From the NCBI RefSeq assembly GCF_900635445.1, contig NZ_LR134117.1, forward strand, positions 2,728,001-2,792,000: a stretch of 64,000 bases of DNA. The letters are read 5' to 3'. This DNA comes from Serratia odorifera (lineage in GTDB: Bacteria; Pseudomonadota; Gammaproteobacteria; Enterobacterales; Enterobacteriaceae). Below are positions 8,832 through 17,400 of the stretch, one piece after another. Both the position numbers and the translations under genes were made by a program. A model generated the notes under the pieces. It was not told the origin of the DNA, searched no databases, and saw only the letters and a list, made by a program, of their open reading frames with translations. Every line of letters begins with the position of its first letter. Positions within the stretch are counted from its first letter, which is position 1.

Positions 8832-8987
8832 ATGGCGGTATGGAACTTCGGGTTTCATATGAACTCCAAGCGAGTGCTTGCTCAGGAAAATAACGTATGG
8901 CTGGCAGTACAATTTCACGCGTGGAGACAGATTTGGGGAGAATTTACCTCGGATGAGCGAGCAGTTAACGGATCAGGTGCTGGTTGA
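8832..8987 (+). CDS. rseD: Leader ORF upstream of rpoE (RseD-like, 51 codons)
   Basis: A 51-codon ORF from ATG at 8832 overlaps the first 35 bases of rpoE in another frame. In E. coli an upstream ORF of 51 codons, rseD, overlaps rpoE and couples its translation; CsrA represses rpoE through it. The size, overlap and place agree, which is why I use the name. The sequence is basic and Trp-rich with no recognisable domain. No clear ribosome site is seen before the ATG, so translation is inferred. A later in-frame ATG at 8859 is an alternative start. The candidate sigma-E promoter lies inside it. Confidence 0.65.
   Translation: MAVWNFGFHMNSKRVLAQENNVWLAVQFHAWRQIWGEFTSDERAVNGSGAG
8842..8870 (+). 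promoter_or_regulatory. Candidate sigma-E autoregulatory promoter of rpoE
   Basis: GGAACTT at 8842-8848 is the exact sigma-E -35 consensus. After 16 bp comes TCCAAG, a partial match to the -10. It lies about 110 bp before the rpoE start codon, as expected for RpoE autoactivation. It is inside the leader ORF, so transcripts from it would lack the leader start codon. Confidence 0.65.
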
Positions 8988-9528
8988 ACGGGTCCAAAAG
9001 GGCGATCAGAAATCGTTTAACTTACTGGTAGTACGTTACCAGCATAAAGTTGCGAGTCTCGTTTCCCGCTATGTGCCGCAGGGCGATGTGCCGGATGTGG
9101 TGCAGGAGTCGTTTATTAAAGCCTATCGCGCGCTGGAATCATTCCGCGGCGACAGCGCCTTTTACACCTGGTTATATCGAATCGCTGTCAATACAGCAAA
9201 AAATTATCTGGTTGCTCAGGGGCGGCGTCCACCGGCTAGTGATGTGGATGCCAACGATGCGGAAAACTTTGAAAGTGCAGGCGCACTAAAAGAAATTTCG
9301 AACCCTGAGAACTTAATGTTGTCTGAAGAGTTGAGACAGATAGTTTTCCGTACCATTGAGTCACTCCCGGAGGATCTTCGCATGGCGATTACCCTGCGTG
9401 AGTTGGATGGTCTAAGCTACGAAGAGATAGCGGCCATCATGGATTGCCCGGTCGGAACCGTACGTTCGCGTATTTTCCGCGCCCGGGAGGCTATCGATAA
9501 TAAAGTTCAACCGCTGATTCAGCGTTAG
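8953..9528 (+). CDS. rpoE: RNA polymerase sigma factor RpoE
   Basis: ECF sigma factor (sigma-24) for outer-membrane stress. From ATG at 8953 it is 191 residues, identical in length to E. coli. Region 2 (about 20-90) contains DVVQESFIKAYRAL, and region 4 (about 130-185) the helix-turn-helix LSYEEIAAIMDCPVGTVRSR. The frame is open upstream to 8878, but those residues are not conserved and the overlapping leader ORF fits coupling at 8953. It is first in the rpoE-rseA-rseB-rseC operon, where the downstream genes encode its inhibitors. Confidence 0.98.
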   Translation: MSEQLTDQVLVERVQKGDQKSFNLLVVRYQHKVASLVSRYVPQGDVPDVVQESFIKAYRALESFRGDSAFYTWLYRIAVNTAKNYLVAQGRRPPASDVDANDAENFESAGALKEISNPENLMLSEELRQIVFRTIESLPEDLRMAITLRELDGLSYEEIAAIMDCPVGTVRSRIFRAREAIDNKVQPLIQR

Positions 9529-9558
9529 CGATGGCGGGCACAGGAAGGGTACTTAGGC

Positions 9559-10215
9559 ATGCAGAAAGAAAAGCTTTCCGCTCTGATGGATGGTGAATCA
9601 CTCGACAACGAACTGCTCAGTTCGTTATCCAAAGATCGTGTGCTTCAGCAAAGCTGGCAGAGCTATCACCTGATACGTGATACGTTACGTGGTGATGTCG
9701 GACAAGTCATTCATCTCGACATCGCCGAACGCGTTGCTGCTGCATTGGAGAAAGAACCTGCACGTCTGGTTCCTTCCGCAGTGCCTGAATCTCAGCCGCA
9801 ACCACATACCTGGCAAAAAATGCCGTTCTGGCACAAGGTGCGTCCATGGGCAACCCAGTTGACCCAGGTGGGCGTTGCGGCCTGTGTGTCGCTGGCGGTG
9901 ATCGTCGGCGTACAGCATTACAATCAACCTGCGGCAACCGAGCAGGGCAGCGCGGAAGCGCCGGTGTTCAACACCTTGCCAATCATGGGGCAGCCGTCAC
10001 CGGTGAGCCTGGGCGTGCCGGCCGACAGCTTCTCTACCGGCAGCGGCCAACAGCAGCAGGTGCAGGAACAGCGCAAACGTATCAACGCCATGTTGCAAGA
10101 CTACGAACTGCAACGTCGTTTGCATTCGGATCAGTTACAACTTGAACACGCTAACCCGCAGCAAGCGGCGGTTCAGGTTCCAGGAACCCAGTCTTTAGGA
10201 ATGCAACAGCAGTAA
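9559..10215 (+). CDS. rseA: Anti-sigma-E factor RseA
   Basis: Inner-membrane anti-sigma factor that holds RpoE until DegS and RseP cut it. It is 218 residues (E. coli 216). The N-terminal cytoplasmic domain (1-66) binds sigma-E and starts with the conserved QKEKLSALMDGE. One membrane helix spans about residues 101-119, and a Gln-rich periplasmic domain binds RseB. It starts 31 bp after rpoE, and its stop TAA overlaps the rseB ATG by one base, so translation of the two is probably coupled. Confidence 0.96.
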   Translation: MQKEKLSALMDGESLDNELLSSLSKDRVLQQSWQSYHLIRDTLRGDVGQVIHLDIAERVAAALEKEPARLVPSAVPESQPQPHTWQKMPFWHKVRPWATQLTQVGVAACVSLAVIVGVQHYNQPAATEQGSAEAPVFNTLPIMGQPSPVSLGVPADSFSTGSGQQQQVQEQRKRINAMLQDYELQRRLHSDQLQLEHANPQQAAVQVPGTQSLGMQQQ

Positions 10216-11171
10216 TGAAGCAACTTTGGTTCTCCGTTTGTCTATTGACGGGTAGCCTGCTCTATTCAAACATCGCCCCGGCGCAGACTGCGTCCGGGGC
10301 GTTGTTACAACAAATGAGCAGTGCCAGCCGTTCACTCAATTATGAACTCGCCTATATCAGCATCAGTAAACAGGGGATTGAATCGCTACGCTATCGTCAT
10401 GCGGTGGTCGATCAACAACCTCTGGGACAACTGTTGCACATGGACGGCCCGCGTCGCGAAGTGTTACAGCGCGGCGGCGGCATCAGCTATTTCGAACCCG
10501 GGCTGGAGCCCTTCACGTTAACCGGCGACCATATTGTCGACGCGTTGCCGGCCCTGGTGTATGCCGACTTTGACCGTCTGGCGAAATATTACGACTTTAT
10601 CTCCGTTGGCCGTACGCGCATTTCCGATCGCCCGTGTGAGGTGATTCGCGTGGTGGCGCGTGACGGTTCGCGTTACAGCTATATCGTCTGGATGGACGTA
10701 GACACCAAGCTGCCGCTTCGGGTCGATTTGCTCGATCGTGATGGCGAAACGCTGGAACAGTTTCGCGTCATCTCGTTCGTGGTTGGCGCCGAAGTGCAGA
10801 ATATTATGCAGGGCCTGCTGAAGGTCAACCTGCCACCGTTGCTGTCGCTGCCTGCGACCGAAAAGGTCAATCTGAGTTGGAACACCGGCTGGCTGCCGGC
10901 CGGGGTGAACGAAGTGGCGCGCAATCGTCGCAAGTTGCCAAACGTATCGGTACCGGTAGAATCACGCTTGTACAGCGACGGTCTGTTCAGCTTCTCGGTT
11001 AATGTCAGCCCGAGTGGCGCTGGCGCCGGCCAACAGTTTTATCGGCAAGGGCGGCGTACCATACAAAGCATCGTGCGTAACGGCCACGAGATTATCATCG
11101 TCGGTGAATTGCCACCGTCTACGGCCAAGCGTATTGCTGACAGCATCACCTTCAAGGTAGCAGCACAATGA
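10215..11171 (+). CDS. rseB: Sigma-E factor regulatory protein RseB
   Basis: Periplasmic protein that binds the RseA periplasmic domain and blocks DegS cleavage, and is released by off-pathway lipopolysaccharide. It is 318 residues, with a cleavable signal peptide (hydrophobic core around residues 4-20, cleavage probably after APA). The mature part shows the MucB/RseB family order: a LolA-like N-domain followed by a smaller C-domain. The start overlaps the rseA stop and the stop overlaps the rseC start, so it is an internal gene of a tightly packed operon. Confidence 0.95.
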   Translation: MKQLWFSVCLLTGSLLYSNIAPAQTASGALLQQMSSASRSLNYELAYISISKQGIESLRYRHAVVDQQPLGQLLHMDGPRREVLQRGGGISYFEPGLEPFTLTGDHIVDALPALVYADFDRLAKYYDFISVGRTRISDRPCEVIRVVARDGSRYSYIVWMDVDTKLPLRVDLLDRDGETLEQFRVISFVVGAEVQNIMQGLLKVNLPPLLSLPATEKVNLSWNTGWLPAGVNEVARNRRKLPNVSVPVESRLYSDGLFSFSVNVSPSGAGAGQQFYRQGRRTIQSIVRNGHEIIIVGELPPSTAKRIADSITFKVAAQ

Positions 11172-11644
11172 TGAAAGAATGGGCCACGGTAGTATCGTGG
11201 CAACAGGGTGTGGCGTTATTGCGTTGTGAACCCAAAGCCGGCTGCGGCAGTTGTCATGCCCGTTCGGGCTGCGGCGCGCGGGCGCTGAATGAGCTGGTGC
11301 CGGAAACCGAGCACCAGCTGCGGGTGCATATCGAGCAGCCATTGGAACCGGGACAGCGCATTGAAGTCGGTATCGCCGAAGGCAGTCTGCTGCGCTCGGC
11401 GATGCTGGTATATCTCACTCCATTGATCGGCATGATGCTGGGCGGCGGCTTATTGCAGCTGTGGCTGGGTAGCGACGGGGCGGCGGCGATCGGCGCACTG
11501 GTTGGCGGCGTGGGTGCATTCTTGCTGGCGCGCCGCTTGGCGCGGCGTCTGGGCGAACAGGATGCCTATCAGCCGATCGTACTGCAAATCGGCTTGCCGC
11601 CAACGGCACTGCGCCTGCAGGCCGACAACCCGCTTCCTCACTAG
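11168..11644 (+). CDS. rseC: SoxR-reducing system protein RseC
   Basis: Inner-membrane protein of the MucC/RseC family, reported to take part in SoxR reduction; its role in the sigma-E circuit is minor. It is 158 residues. The N-terminal soluble part carries a Cys cluster (C-x6-C-x2-C, then another C within six residues), which looks redox- or metal-related. Two membrane helices follow at about 79-97 and 101-118. ATG at 11168 overlaps the rseB stop; a second ATG follows immediately and is equally possible. Its stop codon overlaps that of the convergent gene at 11641. Confidence 0.93.
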   Translation: MMKEWATVVSWQQGVALLRCEPKAGCGSCHARSGCGARALNELVPETEHQLRVHIEQPLEPGQRIEVGIAEGSLLRSAMLVYLTPLIGMMLGGGLLQLWLGSDGAAAIGALVGGVGAFLLARRLARRLGEQDAYQPIVLQIGLPPTALRLQADNPLPH

Positions 11645-12492
11645 CACGCTTGCTGCGTCACCGCCGGATTACGGTAGGCGGGGATGCGGTTGGCGATCAT
11701 ATGCTCCAGCAGCGCGATGAAGAGATCGGCGCTCAGCAGCGAAAAATAACACAACGTCACCAGCGTCTGGCCTTGATCATTGAGCAGATGGATCTTTCCT
11801 TGCTCAGCATCGGTTACCTGCGAATGTATCTGTTCAATGGCGATATTGCCCTGCGGCGTTGACAGGGTTTTGGCGCTCAAATGCAGCGTTTGGCCTTGCA
11901 GTCGCTGCAAATCGCCGCGTAGCAGCAAATTCAGCCAACGTGCTTTGCAATTCTGGTAGCGGAAATCGATAACCTCCCCCTGATACAAGGCATTCAGTGC
12001 CATGGTGCCGCGTAGCTGAATTTGCTGATTAATGATGGTATCTCGCAACGTCCAGGCATGAGATACATTGCTGAATACCGTGCACCATGGCTGATCGGCC
12101 GCGGTGCGAAAGGCCATCGCTTCACATAATCCACCGCATAGCCCACCGAGTAACGGTATGCCACGGAAACGATAGATATCGGTGATTTTTTCAAACGGGA
12201 TAAAGCGTTCTTTGTGGTTATGGCTACTGACCACCCGAACGCCATGTTCATACAGCCGGTAGCTGAATGCAGGCCGCAGAAAATGCCGCAGCGCCAGGAG
12301 GATACAGCCGAGTAAAATCGTCGCTGCGCCGGTTTGCAATAGGGTCAACACGCCGCTTTCTTCCATGTTGCTCAGCAGCGGTAACAACAGTAGCGTACCG
12401 CCAATGGTTAACAGCAGCGCTGCCGCCGCCAGAATGCCCCAGTTGACCTTTGAAAAATCGTGCCGGCTCAGCATCTGCCCTTTATCGATCAT
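11641..12492 (-). CDS. Hypothetical two-helix membrane protein
   Basis: I do not recognise this gene. From ATG at 12492 (preceded by GGAAGGTG, a good ribosome site; an in-frame start at 12510 is less likely) it encodes 283 residues. There are two membrane helices at about 18-40 and 52-70. A soluble domain follows with a PH-like start (YRLYEHGVRVVSS... then IPFEKITDIYRFRG), a pattern seen in bacterial PH-type membrane proteins. The rest has no motif I can name. It lies in an insertion between rseC and lepA, which are adjacent in E. coli. Confidence 0.8.
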   Translation of the reverse strand: MIDKGQMLSRHDFSKVNWGILAAAALLLTIGGTLLLLPLLSNMEESGVLTLLQTGAATILLGCILLALRHFLRPAFSYRLYEHGVRVVSSHNHKERFIPFEKITDIYRFRGIPLLGGLCGGLCEAMAFRTAADQPWCTVFSNVSHAWTLRDTIINQQIQLRGTMALNALYQGEVIDFRYQNCKARWLNLLLRGDLQRLQGQTLHLSAKTLSTPQGNIAIEQIHSQVTDAEQGKIHLLNDQGQTLVTLCYFSLLSADLFIALLEHMIANRIPAYRNPAVTQQAC

Positions 12493-12845
12493 TACGCACC
12501 TTCCAATCAACTTACAGAGATATGCTGATGAACTCCGTTGGGCATGCCGATGTAGAGCCCTGTTTAATATTTGTTACGGAGTTCTGCCTCCTTTCTATAG
12601 GAGGCGGGGCAGGGGCGTATATGGGTTTTTTCCTAAAGCGGGAGAGACACTTATCATGTTGCATTCGCCAATGACAACAGCGCTGAGGTGTTAGCAATGC
12701 GCGGTATTTGTAACAAAATTGCCGGGGTAAAGTGGGCCGGCGCGGCGTTATTTTGCCGCGTGGTTATTCTTTGCGTAAAGAACCGAGGTTAAAATTACTC
12801 AGTTCCGAGAATCAGCTTAATCAAGATTACCTGATAGCGAGGGGT
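12493..12845. other. Intergenic region (353 bp) between two minus-strand genes
   Basis: No convincing gene was seen. Two hairpins stand out: GCCTCCT/AGGAGGC at 12586-12605 with a 6-base loop, and CGCGGC/GCCGCG at 12741-12760. Neither has a U-tail on the coding (minus) strand, so a terminator role for the acyltransferase gene is unproven. Confidence 0.5.
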
Positions 12846-13976
12846 TTAACCTGGTTGCGAGCTGTTTTCTATTCTACGGCAAATGTTCCGTGCAAATTTA
12901 ATCAGCCTCTGTTCCACGAAGTAATACAGGATAATCGACAAGCTGATGGAGAGTGAAATCGAATAAATATATTTGACGACACCTTCATTGGCTGGTAGGC
13001 CCGGTAGTCGATCTCCATGGATTTGAATGAACTTTAATACCGGCACATGAATAAGGTATAAAGAATAAGAATAGGCGCCAATGTTAACCAGTACGGATGG
13101 GAGCGTGAGTTTGAGTGCGTGTTCCATCGTCAGTAAGGCGACGATTAACGCCAGGGCGATAACGGCAGAGTGGGTTATACCCTGTCCGGCACGATAACCG
13201 GTTAGCCAGAATAATATGCAAATAATAAATATTGGGATCATTAACACCGCAGTTGGCTTATGGTGGAACAGTCGGCTATATTTTGACTGGTAAAGCTCCG
13301 CCAACATCAATCCCAAGACAAAATCCAATACGATAGGATTAAAGATAAAGCCGACGTTGCGCCACGCACCGATATCAGCGATGGTGAAGCTGTTCGCATC
13401 CAGCGTGAACTGGCCACCAGGCAGCATGCAGCCCAGTAGGTAACCGGCGACCAGCAGCAAAGCGCACAGGTAACTGCGATACTTCTTGCTTAACGCCATG
13501 GACAGGGCGAAGAGGAGGTAAAAGTAGACTTCATAGCCCAGAGTCCACGAGACGACCAGCGTACCCCAGCCATAATAAGGAGCGATATTGTTGGGATCCA
13601 ACGGCAGCAGCAGATAGGACTTCAGCACATTGGTAAGAGAGAATTCTGGTCCTAGCCAGGTTCCGGAGGAGCTGTTATAGCCAATAACCATGATAAAAAG
13701 TGAAAACACCATAAAATAAAGCGGGTAAACCCTAAAGAAGCGCTTGATGGTGAAATCTACGATCGGGTAAGACAGTAATCTTTTGGTGGAGTAGGCAATA
13801 ATAAATCCACTGATGATAAAAAATATCTCTACGCCAAATGCGGCATTTAACGTAAGGTAATCCATAAACGAACCGCTGTTAATATCGCCTAGAAGAGATC
13901 TGTTATGGCCAAATACTACCATCAATGCTGCAATGCCACGTAATAGCTGTATGCTTTCAATATTATTGTTTTTCAT
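12846..13976 (-). CDS. Acyltransferase family 3 membrane protein (OafA/YrhL-like)
   Basis: Integral membrane O-acyltransferase of the kind that acetylates O-antigen, exopolysaccharide or other envelope sugars; the substrate cannot be told from sequence. It is 376 residues from ATG at 13976. The family motif R-x10-H is clear at R13 and H24 (LLRGIAALMVVFGH). About ten hydrophobic helices follow, with no C-terminal SGNH domain. The frame continues four codons upstream to a TTG, which is less likely. It is visibly more AT-rich than its neighbours and sits in the rseC-lepA insertion, which suggests horizontal gain. Confidence 0.9.
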   Translation of the reverse strand: MKNNNIESIQLLRGIAALMVVFGHNRSLLGDINSGSFMDYLTLNAAFGVEIFFIISGFIIAYSTKRLLSYPIVDFTIKRFFRVYPLYFMVFSLFIMVIGYNSSSGTWLGPEFSLTNVLKSYLLLPLDPNNIAPYYGWGTLVVSWTLGYEVYFYLLFALSMALSKKYRSYLCALLLVAGYLLGCMLPGGQFTLDANSFTIADIGAWRNVGFIFNPIVLDFVLGLMLAELYQSKYSRLFHHKPTAVLMIPIFIICILFWLTGYRAGQGITHSAVIALALIVALLTMEHALKLTLPSVLVNIGAYSYSLYLIHVPVLKFIQIHGDRLPGLPANEGVVKYIYSISLSISLSIILYYFVEQRLIKFARNICRRIENSSQPG

Positions 13977-14409
13977 TAAAGGTTCCAACGGATAATAATA
14001 AAAGTAGTAATGTTGAGCTCGAAGCAGGTATTTATATTATTGTTTTAACGTTTGGTTAAAATGAATTATTGGTTTGTCGTGTTTTGTAAACCTGATTTAG
14101 CTTCACTAAGTCATATTTAATAGCAAGCTTGGTTTTTTATCGCTATGTCCATCATTAACGCCAGACTGGCGTCTGTATTAGCAATGGGGATGGTGCGTAA
14201 GGCGTACATCATATAGGCAGTAAAACATAAAAAGTAGGGTTTTTTAATGCATAACGCTCGACAGGGACTTCCGTTGCCGGCCTCCTTTCGCACGGCGCTC
14301 TTACAGTGTAAGATGCGTCACATTCTATGTGGGTAGTTTGGGTTTCGTATCCATCACTGCGTCCACCGATCAAATACTTAAGCGCTTAATTAGAGAAAAC
14401 ATTAATTAA
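13977..14409. other. AT-rich intergenic region upstream of lepA (433 bp)
   Basis: The first ~250 bp share the low GC of the acyltransferase gene. Close to lepA there is a 12-bp palindrome, TTAAGCGCTTAA (14378-14389), of unknown role. No gene, tRNA or convincing sigma-70 promoter was recognised. Confidence 0.5.
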
Positions 14410-16209
14410 ATGAAGCACATAAGAAACTTTTCTATTATTGCCCACATTGACCACGGTAAGTCGACGCTGTCCGACCGTATTATCCAGATTTGCGGCGGCC
14501 TGACCGAGCGTGAAATGGCCGCGCAGGTTCTGGATTCCATGGATCTGGAACGTGAGCGTGGTATCACCATCAAGGCGCAAAGCGTCACGCTGGATTACAA
14601 GGCGCTGGATGGTCAAACCTATCAGCTTAACTTTATCGATACTCCCGGCCACGTTGACTTCTCCTATGAAGTTTCCCGCTCGCTGGCGGCCTGCGAAGGC
14701 GCGCTGCTGGTGGTGGATGCCGGCCAGGGCGTAGAAGCGCAGACGCTGGCCAACTGCTATACCGCGATCGAAATGGATCTGGAAGTGGTGCCGGTGCTGA
14801 ACAAAATTGACCTGCCGGCGGCCGATCCGGATCGTGCAGCGCAGGAAATCGAAGATATCGTCGGCATCGACGCCACTGACGCAGTGCGCTGCTCGGCCAA
14901 GACCGGCGTTGGCGTGCCGGAAGTACTGGAACGCCTGGTGCGCGATATTCCGCCGCCGGAAGGCGATCCGGAAGCGCCATTGCAGGCGCTGATCATCGAC
15001 TCCTGGTTTGATAACTACCTGGGCGTGGTGTCACTGGTGCGCATCAAGAACGGCACCATGCGCAAAGGCGACAAGATCAAGGTAATGAGTACCGGACAGG
15101 TGTACAACGCCGATCGTCTGGGGATCTTCACGCCGAAGCGCGTCGACCGCGATGTGCTGAACTGCGGCGAAGTGGGTTGGCTGGTATGTGCCATCAAGGA
15201 CATTCTCGGTGCACCGGTCGGCGATACCCTGACGCTGTCCCGCCAGCCGGCAGACAAGCCGTTGCCGGGCTTCAAAAAAGTGAAGCCGCAGGTTTACGCC
15301 GGTCTGTTCCCGATAAGCTCCGACGACTATGAAGCCTTCCGCGATGCGCTGGGCAAGCTGAGCCTGAACGACGCCTCGCTGTTCTACGAGCCGGAAAGTT
15401 CCACCGCGCTGGGCTTCGGCTTCCGCTGTGGTTTCCTGGGCTTGCTGCACATGGAGATCATTCAGGAACGTCTGGAGCGTGAATACGATCTGGATCTGAT
15501 CACCACCGCCCCGACGGTGGTCTATCAGGTGGAAACCACCGGCGGTGAAACGGTGTACGTCGATAGCCCATCCAAGCTGCCGCCGTTGAACAACATCGCT
15601 GAGCTGCGTGAGCCGATCGCCGAATGTCACATGCTGATGCCACAAGAATACCTCGGTAACGTGATCACGCTGTGCGTGGAAAAACGCGGCGTGCAGACCA
15701 ACATGGTCTATCACGGCAACCAGGTGGCGCTGACCTACGAAATTCCAATGGCGGAAGTGGTGCTCGACTTCTTCGACCGTCTAAAGTCGACGTCACGTGG
15801 CTATGCGTCCCTGGATTATAACTTCAAACGCTTCCAGGCCTCCGACATGGTGCGGGTTGACGTATTGATCAACGGTGAGCGCGTGGATGCGCTGGCGCTG
15901 ATCACTCACCGTGACAACTCGCAGTATCGCGGGCGCGATCTGGTGGAAAAAATGAAAGAGCTGATCCCGCGTCAGCAATTCGACATTGCGATTCAGGCGG
16001 CGATCGGTACGCACATTATTGCGCGTTCAACGGTCAAACAGCTGCGCAAGAACGTATTGGCGAAGTGCTACGGCGGTGACGTCAGCCGTAAGAAAAAGCT
16101 GTTGCAGAAACAGAAAGACGGTAAGAAACGTATGAAGCAGGTGGGTAACGTCGAGTTGCCGCAGGAAGCGTTCCTGGCCATTCTGCACGTTGGCAAAGAC
16201 GGTAAGTAA
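14410..16209 (+). CDS. lepA: Elongation factor 4 (LepA)
   Basis: Ribosome-dependent GTPase (EF4), proposed to back-translocate or to assist initiation and subunit biogenesis. It is 599 residues, as in E. coli. G motifs are seen at AHIDHGKSTL (G1, about 11-20), RGITIKAQ (G2), DTPGHVDF (G3) and NKIDLP (G4). The EF-G-like domains II, III and V follow, and then the LepA-specific C-terminal domain with YGGDVSRKKKLL. The region before the ATG lacks a strong ribosome site (only GAGAAAAC). It is followed after 31 bp by lepB, the usual operon. Confidence 0.98.
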   Translation: MKHIRNFSIIAHIDHGKSTLSDRIIQICGGLTEREMAAQVLDSMDLERERGITIKAQSVTLDYKALDGQTYQLNFIDTPGHVDFSYEVSRSLAACEGALLVVDAGQGVEAQTLANCYTAIEMDLEVVPVLNKIDLPAADPDRAAQEIEDIVGIDATDAVRCSAKTGVGVPEVLERLVRDIPPPEGDPEAPLQALIIDSWFDNYLGVVSLVRIKNGTMRKGDKIKVMSTGQVYNADRLGIFTPKRVDRDVLNCGEVGWLVCAIKDILGAPVGDTLTLSRQPADKPLPGFKKVKPQVYAGLFPISSDDYEAFRDALGKLSLNDASLFYEPESSTALGFGFRCGFLGLLHMEIIQERLEREYDLDLITTAPTVVYQVETTGGETVYVDSPSKLPPLNNIAELREPIAECHMLMPQEYLGNVITLCVEKRGVQTNMVYHGNQVALTYEIPMAEVVLDFFDRLKSTSRGYASLDYNFKRFQASDMVRVDVLINGERVDALALITHRDNSQYRGRDLVEKMKELIPRQQFDIAIQAAIGTHIIARSTVKQLRKNVLAKCYGGDVSRKKKLLQKQKDGKKRMKQVGNVELPQEAFLAILHVGKDGK

Positions 16210-16240
16210 GAGCGAAAGCTCACGTAACTAGGGAGTTTGC

Positions 16241-17218
16241 ATGGCGAATATGTTTGCCCTGATCCTGGCAGTTGCTACGCTGGTGACCGGGATCATCTGG
16301 TGCTTTGAGCGCTTTAAATGGGCTCCGGCACGCCGGGCGAAAATCGCAGCGGTCAACGCGCAGACCGCAGGCGCGGTAGACGAAAAGACGCTGGCGAAAG
16401 TGGCCAAGCAACCGGGCTGGGTTGAAACCGGGGCATCGGTGTTCCCGGTGTTGCTGGTGGTGTTCGTGGTGCGTTCGTTTATCTACGAGCCGTTCCAGAT
16501 CCCGTCAGGGTCAATGATGCCGACGCTGCTGATCGGCGATTTTATTCTGGTGGAGAAATATGCCTACGGCATTAAAGATCCGATTACCCAGACGACGCTG
16601 ATTGAAACCGGCCATCCGAAGCGTGGCGACATTGCGGTATTCAAATATCCGCTCGATCCGAAACTGGACTATATCAAGCGTGTGGTCGGCCTGCCGGGCG
16701 ATCGCGTATCGTACGATCCGGTGAACAAACGCGTAACGGTACAGCCGGTGTGCAATACCGATCGACCGTGTGACAAAGCGCTGGCGGTGACCTATAACGA
16801 CGCACAGCCAAGCGACTTTGTGCAGATGTTCAGCCGTAGCGGCGCCGGCGAAGCCAGCAATGGCTTCTATAATATCCCGGTGAGCGACAACGTGCCGCAG
16901 GGCGGTATCCGCCTGCGCGAGCGTAATGAAACGCTGGGCAACGTCACTCATTCGGTGCTGACCGTACCTGGCACCCAGGATCAGGTAGGCGCTTACTATC
17001 AGCAGCCAGGCCAGCAATTGGCGGAATGGGTAGTGCCAGCCGGCCATTACTTCATGATGGGCGATAACCGTGATAACAGCGCTGACAGCCGTTATTGGGG
17101 ATTCGTGCCGGAGAAGAACCTGGTGGGCAAAGCCACGGCTATCTGGATGAGTTTTGAAAAACAGGAAGGCGAGTGGCCTACCGGCGTACGTTTGAGCCGT
17201 ATTGGCGGAATTCATTAA
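16241..17218 (+). CDS. lepB: Signal peptidase I
   Basis: Inner-membrane serine protease that removes signal peptides from exported proteins. It is 325 residues (E. coli 324). Two N-terminal helices lie at about 2-20 and 66-80. The catalytic Ser91 is in IPSGSMMPTL and the general base Lys146 in YIKRVVGLPGD. The late signature GDNRDNSADSRYWG is present. It lies 31 bp after lepA and upstream of rnc in the conserved lepA-lepB-rnc-era cluster. An essential gene in relatives. Confidence 0.98.
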   Translation: MANMFALILAVATLVTGIIWCFERFKWAPARRAKIAAVNAQTAGAVDEKTLAKVAKQPGWVETGASVFPVLLVVFVVRSFIYEPFQIPSGSMMPTLLIGDFILVEKYAYGIKDPITQTTLIETGHPKRGDIAVFKYPLDPKLDYIKRVVGLPGDRVSYDPVNKRVTVQPVCNTDRPCDKALAVTYNDAQPSDFVQMFSRSGAGEASNGFYNIPVSDNVPQGGIRLRERNETLGNVTHSVLTVPGTQDQVGAYYQQPGQQLAEWVVPAGHYFMMGDNRDNSADSRYWGFVPEKNLVGKATAIWMSFEKQEGEWPTGVRLSRIGGIH

Positions 17219-17286
17219 TCTTGCGCGTATAAACGCAGCATAATAATTTCTTCCGTTGTAGAATACCTTCCTGAGCGATAAAAGTT

Positions 17287-17304
17287 GGCTCCCTGTTGGG
17301 AGCC
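17287..17304 (+). other. Stem-loop in the lepB-rnc leader (rncO-like)
   Basis: GGCTCCC, loop TGTT, GGGAGCC is a perfect 7-bp hairpin about 100 bases before the rnc start, with no U-tail. In E. coli the rnc leader has stem-loops that RNase III cuts to limit its own synthesis; this one may play that part, but the cut site is not proven. Confidence 0.45.
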
Positions 17305-17400
17305 ACTGCAAACGAAACAGCTTTGGATCGGCTCTCGACGAAGCAGGCCTGTTCCGTGTGCTGCAAAGTTTTTGACGCATTCTTGATCTATTGGTAACTC

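Noticed and set aside
12732..12956. Small plus-strand ORF of 74 codons between the two inserted genes
   Set aside because: It runs into the acyltransferase gene antisense, has no ribosome site and shows no recognisable protein features.
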